A stretch of DNA of 64,000 bases from Tethya wilhelma. Lineage: Eukaryota; Porifera; Demospongiae; Tethyida; Tethyidae. The notes under the pieces were generated by a model. The model made no database searches. It was not told the DNA's origin and saw nothing but the letters and a program-made list of their open reading frames with translations. Within the stretch, counting starts at the first letter, position 1, and every line of letters begins with the position of its first letter. Positions 34,397 through 47,192 of this stretch are shown here, one piece after another. The stretch covers positions 3,087,455-3,151,454 of the forward strand of contig CAXIPT010000004.1 of the NCBI GenBank assembly GCA_964030475.1, given 5' to 3'. Made by a program: the position numbers and the translations under genes.

Positions 34397-35011
34397 TGGT
34401 CTAGGGAAAGGGTTGGCAACAATGGCCTTGAGGAAGGTGAACACAGCCATGGAAGACACCGCTCTTCTTCTCTCAACATGGTCAAGAATCTAGAGAGATA
34501 AAATTGATCTTGACATCAAAATAGCTTATAATTAGAGCAGACATACATTTTCATAGAGAGAGAAACATCCCAGTGGACTAACGATGCAGTAACACTCTGG
34601 TAGGCGGGACTTGGAACCATCAGGCTGCATGGAGAGGGAAGGAGATTACAATCACACACTGATTGACAACTTTCAACCACTCTTTCTCTACTCTTGGTAC
34701 ACACTCAATCACAAAAAAGAGTCTCACCAGTAATCTCCGACAATATCCAAACCTCCTGTGTCCCTCAATGTCTGTGAGTACAAAGGAGAAGCTCTCACTG
34801 TTGTAGCTCTTGGTGGGTTTCCACTGCTCTATGTCAGGGAAGCAGAACTGAGGGATGGACTGAAGGGCTGAATCTTTACCAGAGAATGGACAAGTCTAGA
34901 GAGGGAGAAAGATTGAATGATCACTCATACAGAATACATGTACATATGCTAAGTCATTCTAGTGACTTTATATGCACTGGTCAGTATATTTTGCTCTCCT
35001 CATGTTAATGT

Positions 35012-35055
<44 letters not shown>

Positions 35056-36106
35056 TATATACTCACAGCTGGGGGGAAGGTATAGGTCATCTCTGTCTCC
35101 AGCTTTCCTTTGCTGACCTCCTTCAGAGCTACCACAAAGACATACTCAAACAGCTGGTTGTATTCCGGCTCATCATCATGATCATCAAGAGATAGAGTCT
35201 GGAGGGGGGAAAAGGAAACTAATATCGTTAAACAAGTCTTGGAAGGAAGATGTCTTGGGTGTACCCGAGCAGACATTGGGATGGATTAATTCCCTTTAGA
35301 CAGGAATCTGAGTGGCCCTAGCTACTTAGAGTACAATAATTGTACAAAGATTGCTGTTTTTCGTGACTACGTCATATTACTGTTCATACGTAAAGTCTTA
35401 ATGTTGTTTATGATAGCTTTCCATGGGATCAATATTCATGTTATGGATACACAAAGTTGCCATTTTAAAAAATAGAAACTACTTTTTTAGAAAATCACAA
35501 ACTAACTCCATTATGGTATTGCTTTCAATGAGCGTCGTACAGAGGGTTTATTGCAGCGCTATAAAGCAATCTTATTAATGGATATAGTAATAATGAAAAA
35601 AATTACCTTTTTCATTGACACATGTCGCAACTTGGGCATACACTCTGAAGGGAAAAAGAAACACAAATAATTGTATAATCATCACACAAACACCTTAAGT
35701 AAGTACTGCAACAACCATCAAGTAGTTTATACATTGCATGATGTGACTCACTGATAGTCCCTCCTTTCTCGTCATCACTGCTACTGTCACTGATGTCGTC
35801 TTCCTCTTCTAATGGTGGAGCTGTGAGGGTGTGTGGGTGTGGAGGGGTGACAGTGTGAGGGTGTGAGGATACAAGGTCCTGTGGAGTATGTGAGTACCGT
35901 AGATTGGGAAATTTCACTGTTAAAATTTTTTTCCCACGCACGAAAATTTAAAACGTATGGTGATCTTTACTGAACCGGTTGAAGTGGCGAAAATCAAACA
36001 AGCAAAAATTTATAGCAGCGAAAATTTCCCAATCTACAGTATGTACGTATGCAAGTGAGGGTGGGAGGGCGCACATGCTACAGGTCTTAACGAGCTCTCT
36101 AAACTG

Positions 36107-36141
<35 letters not shown>

Positions 36142-36240
36142 AACACACACAGCAACTCACAAGACTGGCCCAAGTCTTTCCAACAATAATCAGGAATACT
36201 ACCATATCTCTTCATCACTGGCAATGGCTTCACTAACACA
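34397..36240 (-). CDS. DENND2-like copy F (3' partial, cut by gap)
   Basis: Exons: e12 about 36230-36161 (MKRYGSIPDYCWKDLGQS), e11 35820-35752 (acidic), e10 35644-35607 (KCMPKLRHVSMKK), e9 35198-35067 (EPEYNQLFEYVFVVALKE, start of uDENN), e8 34895-34728, e7 34624-34547 and e6 34489-34397. All phases join. It gives the N-terminal half missing from copy C, and the overlap e6-e8 is very similar to C. Exons e5 to the last are absent because of the gap at 34278. C and F may be two tandem genes or two haplotypes of one gene placed side by side. The true start codon is not identified; the acceptor of e12 is ambiguous. Confidence 0.8.
35897..36039. mobile_element. 143-bp MITE with TA target duplication
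   Basis: Ends CCGTAGATTGGGAAATTT and, reversed, CTGTAGATTGGGAAATTT are inverted repeats, flanked by TA at 35895-35896 and 36040-36041. The paralogous sequence in copy D (33791-33815) lacks the element and has a single TA, giving a natural empty site. Confidence 0.85.
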
Positions 36241-36339
36241 AGAGACAACTGCCTAACACTAACACAAGAGAGACACTCAGTGAGATAAAACTGCACACAG
36301 ACTATACCTACACACCAGAAAGCTGGAAAAAAAATCAAC

Positions 36340-38903
36340 TAAGATATCTGCTGTATGAAGTAGCCTACATATATATAGCTACAACTACTGTATGTGGGTG
36401 ATTGCAACAGCACACTTGATCTTTTATCTCTAGAGATAAGAAATCTACAAGTATGTATACTTGATAATCTTTGTTATGTGACACAAATTAACACAGAACT
36501 AAGTAGACTTTCAACTTTACTGTAGTTCTTAAACTAACACGATCAAAGGCAGCTGTAGCTACACTTGAGCACTGCTTTCTTTTGTATCATACACACACTG
36601 CTTTATGTATACACTCAGTCACAAGAGATATACTATCGATTCAGAATCAACTTCTGTTTATTTTAAGATGCCGCTAGATTTTCTTCGGAAAAGGTATGAT
36701 AACAACAACACAGTTTGATCCACCCTCTGTATATAGTCAACACTAGACCGCAACACAGAGACTAAACTGAACTGATATCAGACAAGCTAACAAGCTTAAA
36801 GTTAGCTAGCTAGATGATCGGCATTCAATATTCACTATTATGCTTTTGTGCGTGTGTGCGTATTGAATGCAAATATGTTCAGTTGTGACTACAGTCCTTC
36901 TGATAGAACAATCCAACAATTCCCAATAGGCCATCTCCTAGCAACCAATGGGTTCTAAATAAAGCACACCATGCATAAATGTATGTCTACAAAGTTAGCA
37001 GATGCTATAACAGAGCATTAGCATAGTCATTTCATTTAGACATATTACATTCCTATCATACAGTGTCACGTGTACATTACCACTAACAACATTAATATTG
37101 CTATAGTAGGCTAGTCAGCTAGCATAGCCTCACTCTTAGGCTCTCCTCCACTCAATTTGGAGTATCAATTAGAGAAAGTTCAGTTATCATAATATGTATT
37201 ACGTCATACAATACATACTTACATATAGGTCTACTTTATGTAAACAGGCACATGCACTGGACACTATCATAACACTACTAATTGTGGGGCTATTCATTCA
37301 TTAACTTGTTGATGCAACATGGGATATATTATATACACTACCAGTACTTAATTATGCATATTACATGCATGCATGCATAAATTCCTATTACAAATTGACC
37401 GACAATGTCTCGAGTGACGTACACGCACAGAGTCAACACACAACAGCCATGTCACTTAACAAATCATCCCATGATGTAATGTATGTAATCATAGATAATA
37501 GAGTGGGAGTAGGGATTAGAAACGCGTGTATCATTCAATTATTACGTCAGACTGAATCCGTGACACGATGACGTCACGTCATTGCAAAGAAAACATATGG
37601 AAAAGATCGTTAGCACTGCTTCAAGCACTGAGCCAAAGCTGTGGTGAAACTTGTGAACGGTAACTATGCAAGCTCGACCAGTAACAGTTAGTAGTGTCAA
37701 GTTGACCTGGAAGCGATCTAAGTTATCAATAAAATTAAAACTTAAGTATTTACTACTATAAAATATGAAGAAAGTCTAATGAATGAATTGTGTAGTTTTT
37801 TCTTCATAATACAACCAAAGTAGTAGCAATAAACTACTTCACTGCATTTGTAACAATCCAACCAATGCAAATGGACAGGTAAATTTTGCAGTACATTACT
37901 GAATGCCNTAGCTAAGCTACAGTGTAGGTAGCTCAGTCTAGTTTTGTTGGTAAAGGGTCATCACGGATATTTTCAGTGTTCAGCATGAACTCAATGCTCC
38001 TAAAGACTGTGTACTAATTTGCATGTATTTTGCATTAGATTTTTTTGCGCAAGTAGTTACTACTGCACTGTTCCTCTAACTTGTGTACGTGGATTGACAG
38101 ACATGCAAAGTAAGATTCTCCCCTTCCCACCATATTCCATATTCATATTTATATACCTCTGTTGTGTGTGTGGTGTGCCACTGTTAATATTTTCCAATTA
38201 AGTAACTATTAGTTAATCATTGTTTATGCACCATCAGCATGCAGCTGGAGCCCCACAATATCCCCTAAGTGTCATAATTTGATTCACATTGGGTTAACAT
38301 TATTCATACCATTACATCAGCAGTGTATACACATACCTATGTCACCATGTACATTGTAGTCAGCCTTAGTGACTCACTAAATCAACTGTGGTTACATACA
38401 CTGTAGTATGGAAATACCCAGGTACTCTCCCTTCATTACTCATGCACGAACCTTACACCTCAGCTAAGCTTCACTATAAAAACGATTACTCATGCCACGT
38501 TGCTCACATGCTCTTGTTGACAGTTTGTAAAGTAAAGCAGTAGCAGCTAAAGAATTTAAGGGCTGTTTCTGAGTCAGTGAGCTCACAAATTGGACATTAG
38601 TCACTTACAATTTCAAGTACAGAAAATTTGTAGCTTCTCTAGTTGGACTAGTCTGTAGCTAGTTCAGTTCTCAGTACCTTAGCTAACTGGAGTATGAAGT
38701 TTCACTGAACATTGCTTTCTGAAATTAGCTGCAATACTCTTACATAGTTTTGTACCTGCAGCATCTTAGATTCTCTTGAGAGTTTAGACTATATTTGTAG
38801 CTCAAGTGAATTATTGTGCAGTGCTTCTTGCCTGTTTGGAGAGAATTTATTGGTTCAAGCAGCAGCTGCATCTTGCTAAAGATATCACACAACACATGCA
38901 AGT
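36340..38903. other. Spacer without a recognised gene
   Basis: No exon is supported. Contains a 38-base word at 37488-37525 shared exactly with 41049-41086, a single-N gap at 37908, and AT-rich sequence leading to the candidate exon at 38904. Confidence 0.5.
37488..37525. repeat. Dispersed repeat, 38-bp exact match
   Basis: The word starting ATCATAGATAATAGAGTGGG and ending TAGGGATTAGAAACGC occurs here and at 41049-41086, followed in both by loosely similar sequence with an ACCGTG(C)CAC / ATCCGTGACAC stretch. It is probably part of an interspersed element. Confidence 0.7.
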
Positions 38904-40530
38904 ATGAGTTTCAAGGCTCCTTCTCGTAGTCTCACTGACCCTCACATATTAGATGCCAGGAAGAAATCACGTACAATTGGTCATGGAACGAGACGTAAGA
39001 GCACATATTTACATAAGAGAGATGATGATCTATTAAAGGGTGAAGTAAGTTTGCTTACAGTTATTATAGGAGGACTAGAACAAGTTGTGATATGCAAATA
39101 TTATTTGAAATGATGAGATTGAAGCACTAGTGAAGTATAAGCACTGTGCAGCTAAGCTCAGCACTCCATGGATGTGCCAGTATATTCTGAGAGGCTTTCT
39201 TTAAGTGTCGAGTCAGTTGTGCCTGACTTCAAGCTTGATCTTCTTCTGTTATTTTCACTACTAGGTGTTAACATTTTACAAATTTGACAGTTTTATCATA
39301 CCTGTACACAGTTTTGCAAAGACTGGCATGTACATAGTAACTATTTACATGTACCTCTGAGGAAGGATAGCTAATGTGGATGAGCATACAGCATAGCTGC
39401 ATAAAGTCGATGCACAGTGTAGATGATTGTGTTTGTAGTATAGACTCTTCATCTCGTGTCATACAACAAGCACTGGGCGGTAATTGCCTGACAATGTGTA
39501 CTCTTAATATAAACTTTCTGTGTATTTGTTTCGGTTTATTTTTCCTGTAAAGATTGATAATGACACTCACTGCTATGGTTTCAATACCACAACAATAACA
39601 AAACAATAATTTAGTTAACTCAGTTGAGGTCACTCCATTTGCACATGGATTGTTTGTGAGCTGTTGTAGATTTTGTTGAGCAGTTTTGTAATTCTTGTGA
39701 CATTTTGTCATAGTGTAGTATATGTGTGTAGAGGAGTGGCCATTTTCATAGATGCTTTTGATTTGTGAAAACTGAAAAGGTTGAATCGTAGTAAATTACA
39801 TGTATCTCCACAATCTGTGTGGAAATTGAAATCCTACTCTGTGTGACCACGTTTCCTCGATTATTCCCAATTCTAGTGATGTAATGATTACATCACTAGA
39901 AATAGCATTGTATAGTACAGGGAAGAGGAATGGGAACTTGAATGTACAACGCCACGTTGAGCTTCCTCAGAATCACTATGGCAATGTGATGCATTAAAAT
40001 CTTATAGGTGTGTTAATTAGAAACAGCTGAACCCATCATCCACAGCATTCCATAATAATCTTAATGGACTGCCATTAATGTCAGCGAGTATAAATTGAGA
40101 GCTCTGACTTAAAGTAGAATTACTTCTGGCTTCTGTGAGCTACTGCCTTCGGCTAAATTCTACTTAAAAAGAGATTCAATCAATTGCATGATTCTGAATA
40201 GTATATTGTTGATCTCCTAACTATTGAGATGAGCTGTTGGCTTCAGATATCAAATAGAAAGTATGTGAAGTACATTGTATTACAAATAATTTACCTATGT
40301 CTTAAGCTGCAAGCTCATACATTTTAGCCAGCAATTATAACTTATGTTTAGTTAGTTTGTATAGTTCAGTGTCTCAACAGGACCTAGTGTCAATGCTCAT
40401 GATGAATACCCTCACAAGTTGAACAGAAAGCATAGGCTGTGGTCGGAGAATGATGCTCATTATTCTTACGATGGCCCTGAGGTGAAATGGACAACTGGTA
40501 GTCCAACTCTTGAGAGGTTTCAGAGTGCAC
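38904..40530 (+). CDS. Two candidate exons of an unrecognised gene
   Basis: Exon 1 starts at ATG 38904 (MSFKAPSRSLTDPHILDARK) and is basic and Ser-rich. It can end at GAA|GTAAGT (39044) or slightly earlier at GG|GTGAAG. Exon 2, about 40376-40530, has the open frame AHDEYPHKLNRKHRLWSEND and ends at donor CAC|GTAAGC. The phase joins only with the weaker donor, or with an unseen exon between. No domain is recognised. Further exons to the right were not found, possibly because of a change into repeats. Confidence 0.35.
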
Positions 40531-40922
40531 GTAAGCCAGTTGTCATGGCATGCATGTGATCTAGAGTAAATCATTAAAGTGCCGTTGTATCTCATCTCCC
40601 TGTGTTATTTCTTATGGGGGTGTGACAAGAATATGCAAAACATGCTAGATATTTAAGAGATTTGACGTGTTTCAGCTAAACATGCACAGAATCTTGTACT
40701 TTGTGCATGTTCATCATGTGCACATGTGCATACTATTGATAATCAATAAATATATTGGTGGCACTATGTAAGTCTCATTAATTATCAATCTACCAAATTC
40801 CCCCACCCCTCTCCCTGAATTTCCTGCTAAAATTAATTTTATGGTACATTAATTAATTCATTATCTTTTCCGAGAATCAATAGTACAAGTACTACTATTG
40901 TTTTCTAGTCTACTGCCACTAG

Positions 40923-40997
40923 TTCTAGTGGCTTAGTGATTAGGTCATTAGACTTTAGAGGTAGAAAAGCACCTGGTTCAAGTTCGGATATACGCGT
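40923..40997 (+). repeat. tRNA-like sequence, probable SINE
   Basis: Box A-like TGGCTTAGTGATTAGG and box B-like GGTTCAAGTTC are spaced as in a tRNA-derived polymerase III promoter. Stem pairing is poor, so it is not a functional tRNA. It lies about 50 bases before the dispersed repeat copy at 41049-41086 and may belong to the same element. Confidence 0.5.
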
Positions 40998-41503
40998 ACT
41001 TTCAATTTCCTTCAATTGTTTTATGCTTTGAGTGTAATGGATAATTACATCATAGATAATAGAGTGGGAGTAGGGATTAGAAACGCTGCGCTCGTGTGTT
41101 AATGAAACCGTGCCACGGTCACATGACTCTCCCAATGGTCAGACTAATCTACTCAAAGAACAACACACTGTTGTGTCACTGAACACAGTTTACAAGTACA
41201 TACACTCACATACATGAACATGTTTACAAAAGCATATTTTATGGATAACTTACTTGACTAATATGGCTATGCAAATAGATGTACTCATTTGGATGATACA
41301 CAGAACATGCAAGCTTTCTCTATGTACACTATATTATGCATAACATACACTATGCAGTATTTATGAACTCACGCAAGAAGTTTTTCTGTTTTGATTTGAA
41401 CAGACCAAACTTGCTTCTTGTTTGCTTTGAGAGAGAGTGTACAGTATATACAGTACATCATGTGCACTACTTACCAGTTTGAGTACCTACAAACACAACT
41501 TAC

Positions 41504-41618
41504 CTTTGGGGAACCATTTTCAAGAACTGTTGTTGACTCAGTGAACTGTTTTCTCTTCTTACGTGGACTTTGGCCCTTTTTGAGAGCAAGTTGAGGAGGC
41601 AAAGTCATAGTTATCAAC

Positions 41619-41677
<59 letters not shown>

Positions 41678-41796
41678 TACTTAGAGCACTGTATCTTTCT
41701 TACTTTCTGTTGTTTCATTTCCTCTGGCTCAGTCCCACGAGGTATGGTACTCACTGTACAACTTGAGGTGAAGGCTGGGACACGACCACTGGAATC

Positions 41797-41857
<61 letters not shown>

Positions 41858-43651
41858 GAATTGAAACCTCTATGTACACACAATGTAATTCTAGCTATTG
41901 AGAAAACGAAACTTGGATACAATGCCAATTTTGGGAACGCATATCTGCATATCTATACCTAACCTGGTGTTTGAAGGGAAAGACCTAAATTAGTAATTGA
42001 GTTGGAGGCCACATAAGCTTAGCTATTGGTAGTATTACAAAGCTAATTAAAAGTTATTCTTGGCATCACTTGTCAAGTTTCTACATAAACACCAGTCATC
42101 AGCTGATACACTTGACCAGTGTGGTGGCCATAGCAATATCAGTTGCCATAGCAACAGTGAATGGCTTCCAAGACTGACAGCGATAAAGAGCATCATAAAT
42201 AGCCTTAAAAAGGATCATCAGTTAGTATAAAGAATCACTACAGTGATTGTGTGAAACTGAATGTCTGCATGTGCATGATCGGCTATCCCATATAAAACAC
42301 ACTAGCTAGAGATACACGATACTGCAACAGTATGAGCACATGGTACAAGAAGATGCTAATATTCAGCATATGTTTTCTTTTCTAGCTATTCAGCTGCTAC
42401 AAAACTTTTAGCAGTCAAGCATAGCAATGCATATATGCATACGCATAGCAACGCATTTGTGCGAAAGCACCAATGCATGCTTTTGATGTGAACAAATGCA
42501 CACACACATGTACATGCATATGCATGCATGAATGCCATTCTTGTTCATGTACATACGCAGTGAACTACCACAACTATTATAATGATCTATGCTATGCAGC
42601 AATGGGAACAACATCCACCTAAACTCTCTCCAATTCTCTCCCTCTCTCTCACAGACACACACACACAAGAGCTTTGAAGACATCAATTTGTAAACTCTCA
42701 TACGTCAGTGATAGGAAGCATGGTTAGTTCCCCATAAACTGTCATCAAGATCTTAATTGATAACAGGTAGTATGCAATCAAGAATGGAAGTAATTTATGA
42801 ATGTGAAGTACACTCTTCTACGCTTGTTCCGAGAACACCTGTTCCAAGTTTATCTGGTATACATATACTAGTTTAGATAGAATGTCGTCAAAATGGAAGC
42901 AAACTATAAAATGTGTTTTGTGCTACATGCACACATACTACAAGAGCTTGGTAGTTGCTACGGAGATATGTTCTAAAAGTTTTAAACTTTTAACAACTTC
43001 AGAGGAAGTTTGACTACAAAATGAGCAAGAGAGAGGGAGTGAGAACCTGGGAATGAGGTTACGATGCATTCCCTCTCTAATGGAGCTCTTTGTGAGATAA
43101 TCTGATGAAGGTGAACTTAGGAAGCCAGTTGTTAGCATTGCCATGGTGAAAAGTGAATCGACACTGTTCACTGGTATGTAAATTTAAGGCGCTTGGCATG
43201 TGCATGGAAATGTACACATGTATGCGTGCGTGCGTACGTGTGTGTGCAAGTGTAATTTAAAGAGCATTGCTGCGCAGTCATTCACATTCCTAACCTAAGG
43301 TCAGACTGCATGGCTATAGCCACAAGTACATCTGGTTAGGAACTGATCAATACTATGTACATACCACCATACTGGAGATCAAAACTACACAAACATTTAC
43401 CCAAGTCTCTGTATTTGTAGTGCAAAAACTTTCAGAGGAGAAAAATTTTGTGGTTGTGCACGGGCGACCCAAAACAACCTCATGATAACAACCAAAAAAG
43501 ATTGCCTATGGTCAGAAGTAAAGAGCTCAAGTGCATGCATGCAGTTCCCCCCCCCCCATCATGACAGTATATTTCATACAAAGTTTCCCCCCCAACAGCC
43601 CACTATATGTACAAGTGAGTAAAGTGTTAGCAGGAACCACTCATGAACAGT

Positions 43652-43708
<57 letters not shown>

Positions 43709-46700
43709 AGCACGCTAATAAAGTACAAACTCTCTCACACACACACTCTCACCGTGGTCTCCATCATGGAGGCTGGTCTCACATCCTCACTGTGCCCTCC
43801 TCTCTTCCCTCCCAGCCATCCCCTCGGAGGTTTCTTTGGTGGTGCCATCTTGGCATCACTCTGAGTCTTCTTTGCCAGAAAACCTTTAGCTTTTGAACTC
43901 TTACCTTCCAATGCATTCGAAGAGATGCTATCATCACTCGTAGATCTTGTAAATGAGTGTCTTCTCTTTTCGCTAGATCGTGACTCCTTCTCTTTACGTG
44001 AACCAGATATGGTTTCAGTCCGCTTTCGAGCACTGACGAGCTTTGGAGGTGGGACTTTGGTTTCCTTGGTAACTGAGTTAGCCGCCACCCTACTAGTTGG
44101 GGGTGTAGCATAAGAAGTTCCAGGGGTTACGGCAGATGTACTATTTGATGCGGATGAGAGGATGGCGTGGCTGCGATAGGGTGCAGGCTTTCTCGGTCTA
44201 GACGGAGAAATTTCACTCGTGCTAACCGATTTGGTCAAGTTGGATGTGGTTGTGGTTGTGGGTGGAGCTAGAGGGGTGGGTGAGTCTGTAGTGTCTTTAC
44301 TTGAAGAACCCTTTATCCAACTAGCGTCGGATTTAATGGCCATCTTTTTATACATGACTCCCTTTACAGGTCTCGGACTGCTGCTTCTAGTATCATTAAC
44401 CCCTTCAACACTACTAGTTTTGGATGGAGAGACTTTTTCTTTATTAGGTGACAGAGGTGGAGATGGTTTACTAAGGGTTAAGTTTTGTTTCGAATTCTGC
44501 GACGATAGAACCTTGACTCCAGAAGATGTCGTGACAGGTTCTTTCTCAACTTCCTCATTGCTATCGGCAACAGGGGCAGTTGGTGTGACCTTTTGTACCG
44601 TGATAACCTTTTTAGGAGGAGCTGGTTTTGACTCCACAGGTGCCGGGGGTACCTGAGATGAAACTTTGACAGCAGAAGATTTAGTCACAGGTTCTTTCTC
44701 AACTTCTTCATTGCTATCAGCAACAGTGGCAGTCGGTGTGACTTTTTGTACTGTGATAACCTTTTTAGGAGGCGCTGGTTTTGACTCCACAGGTGCTGGG
44801 GGTGCCTGAGATGATGGAGCTTGGGAGGACGCAGGCTGCATGTGTGATTGTTTAGGGATGAGTTTCTGTAGCATTTGTACTGCCATTTTCTTTTCATTCT
44901 GTACAGTTATGGTTGGTTCATCAACCTCATTTGTTGAGTTTGTCTGTCCTGTAGGCTTACTTCCAGGAGACTCAGAAACAGCTGAGCCTAAAACAGTTGT
45001 CCCTCTTCCCGATGATGTAATTCTTGTTGCCATAGTTACCTTAGACTCCACCCCTTCATTTTGCTCGTTAGGCAAGGGAGACACTCTAGATGCTGGTAGC
45101 ACAGCTCTTGCCGTTAGTATTCTTGGTTTTGGAACGGGACTTTGCGATCCTACATTTTTGTCGACAGATTTCTGAGTGTACGGCGATCCATTAGTGGTAG
45201 TGGTGTTGGTGGGTGTGGTATCACGTGACCTGGCCATAAATGTCTTGGTGGGTACGCTAGAGGATATCCCAGCCGATGATTTCAACGCTCCTCTCTCTCT
45301 CGGAATGGGGACTGGTCGAGACGTGCTGCTAGGGAGGACTATATCATCCAAGGAGCGTCTCAAATCTGATTGGTCAGAGTGCACGTCAACTGGAGACACA
45401 CTTCTGCTTCGAGGTCGCGGTTGATCGGTTGTCATCGGTGGTGAATTTAAAAACTGGTTTGACGAGTTTGCTAAATGGATGTCGGAATCAGCTGAGCTAT
45501 TTCTGCTGCGATTCGTAGTAGTAGCTGGTTCATCCCCTTGTACTTGTAAATGTTCTCTGAGTTGTAGATTTTCGTCCTTCAGTTTCGACTGTTGTTGTTT
45601 CAGAAACAATATTTGCTGTTTCAATATTTCATTCTCAGATTTCAAGTCTCTCTCTGGAGTTGATATCTCTTGGCTAGTGCTACTCCTTCTTGGCTCAACA
45701 TCATTCCCTGCACTGTCAGCAGTTTTGTCTGTTGTTGTGGCAACATTATTGGTCACATCAGTGGGTAAATTCCTACTAATTTTGTCAGAATTGGACACAG
45801 TTGACGGACTAAGATCATTTGCTGTGGAAGCTTTTGCCAGCTGTCTAGGTTTAGGAACAGGCTTTACCGTTGTCACAGAAACACTTGTACTGTGTTCTCT
45901 ACCAGGACTGGTGGAATCACTGTTAGCATTGACCGACTTTTGAGCTGCATATGGACGTGGTTTTGTAGGAGGAGACTTTCGTGGTGGCAGCATGGGTTGT
46001 CTCTTACCCTCACTAATGTCACTTCCACTGTGAGTGTGTGACGAGGATGAATCATCATCCACAGGTTCAGAGTCACGGGAAGATGATAGACTTGGTTCTC
46101 GATCGCTGCTAAGTCTTGTAAAGCGATCGTCTTCTCTCAAAGTATCATTGCGATCCCCTTCGATGGAATTTGTGTCATTGTATTGCTCTTGGTTTATATC
46201 TTCTTCGATGAAACAGTCTGATAGCTGGCTCTCTTGCGAGGCTCGGTCAGGTGACACCTCTTTGGAGTCATGTGACTCCCCTTTGTAGTCATGTGACAGT
46301 TCACTTTGATCCGAAATACTCGAAAAGGCTGATGAAGATAATTTCGAGGAAGAACTCTGTCGGCCATTTTGGTGACTGTAAAAGGGAGGTGGCATCATGG
46401 GTTGTTTCTTGACAGACGATGTCGTCGAATTGAGATCGTTACAAGAACTTGCCGAACTAGTTGATCCATTTTTCATAGCATACGACAAACTAGGCACACT
46501 GTTCAGTGGTCCACGACCAGCAGGACTGCTAGAGGAGAGGGGAACGTCGCAGGGGACACTTTGATATCTCTGGACGTGAGGATGTTGTGTAGATTTTGCT
46601 GTACCATTGCTGTTCGTGTTGCTGTCAACACTTGCCGTGCTCTCTTTATTCTTGGCTGCTATTCGCTTTAGAACGCCCTTTTCTTTTGTGGTCCTCAAAA

Positions 46701-46812
46701 GGGCTGCGATACCACCGCTACCACTCTGTTTGACAGGGATGGCAGGTTCGTCCTGACCTGGTATATTGTCCTGATTGTTGTTGTCCTGTAGGACAGGTCG
46801 TGTTTGTGACAT
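41504..46812 (-). CDS. Large Ser/Pro-rich scaffold-like protein with PxxxPR motifs and a coiled coil
   Basis: One long first exon, 46812-43753, gives 1,020 codons from MSQTRPVLQDNNN to SMMETT and ends at donor ACG|GTGAGA. Two in-phase downstream exons are supported: 41796-41704 (DSSGRVPAFTSSC...) and 41575-41504 (GQSPRKKRKQFTE..., NLS-like). The acceptor of the latter is weak, and no stop codon was reached, so the 3' end is open. The protein is largely disordered and Ser/Thr-rich. A leucine-zipper-like coiled coil (SENEILKQQILFLKQQQSKL) lies near residue 400. At least three PxxxPR motifs occur (PVPKPRQL, PVPKPRIL, PVPIPRER), the type bound by CIN85/CD2AP SH3 domains. A 51-residue segment around APVESKPAPPKKVITVQK is repeated twice. 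I do not recognise an orthologue. A cytoskeletal or endocytic adaptor is inferred from the motifs only. Confidence 0.75.
41620..41854. repeat. (CA)n and (GA)n microsatellites flanking a coding exon
   Basis: CA repeat at about 41620-41675 and GA repeat at 41801-41854 lie in the introns on both sides of the exon 41796-41704; the GA tract directly abuts its splice acceptor. Confidence 0.93.
41855..43650. other. Intron of the large scaffold-like gene
   Basis: Between exons 43753 and 41796 on the minus strand. No extra exon is clearly supported. A 77-codon minus-strand frame near 43171-42938 (MNSVDSLFTMAMLTTGFLSS) could be an alternative exon but its end runs into repeat-like CCTCATTCCCAGG. (CA)n lies at 43652-43701. 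Confidence 0.45.
44513..44818. repeat. 153-bp in-frame coding tandem duplication
   Basis: Two copies, offset 153 bases (51 residues), for example ACAGGTTCTTTCTCAACTTC at 44534 and 44687. They differ at several mostly silent positions, so the duplication is older than the one in the 56-kb gene. Confidence 0.88.
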
Positions 46813-47156
46813 ACTGGCTAAGTGTCGTCAGTTTTGGAGATTATAACAAGAAACACAAAAAATATGGGATAAAAAAAGTAGCTCTGATATAGTTTAGCGT
46901 GGCTGTTCCATGTGCAAAGTTTCTGCTACACACACGTGTGTGTGTGTGTGTGTGTGTATAAATTGAATAAAATATGCATAATTATTATGGATGCACTTCA
47001 TGCGTATCAACAAAGAATACATACTCTAATAGCAATGATATTCAATACATGCATGAGTGTATCAGTACGTGTGTATAGCCTTGATCAAAGACCCCTCACT
47101 TAGCTTATTTTTTTGCAAAAAAGCACAGCGGAGCCTAGGAACGAGGCTAGTGTGTG

Positions 47157-47192
<36 letters not shown>

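Noticed and set aside
39268..39711. 147-codon minus-strand frame
   Set aside because: No recognisable domain, no start context, and it lies in the intron of the candidate plus-strand gene; composition looks random.
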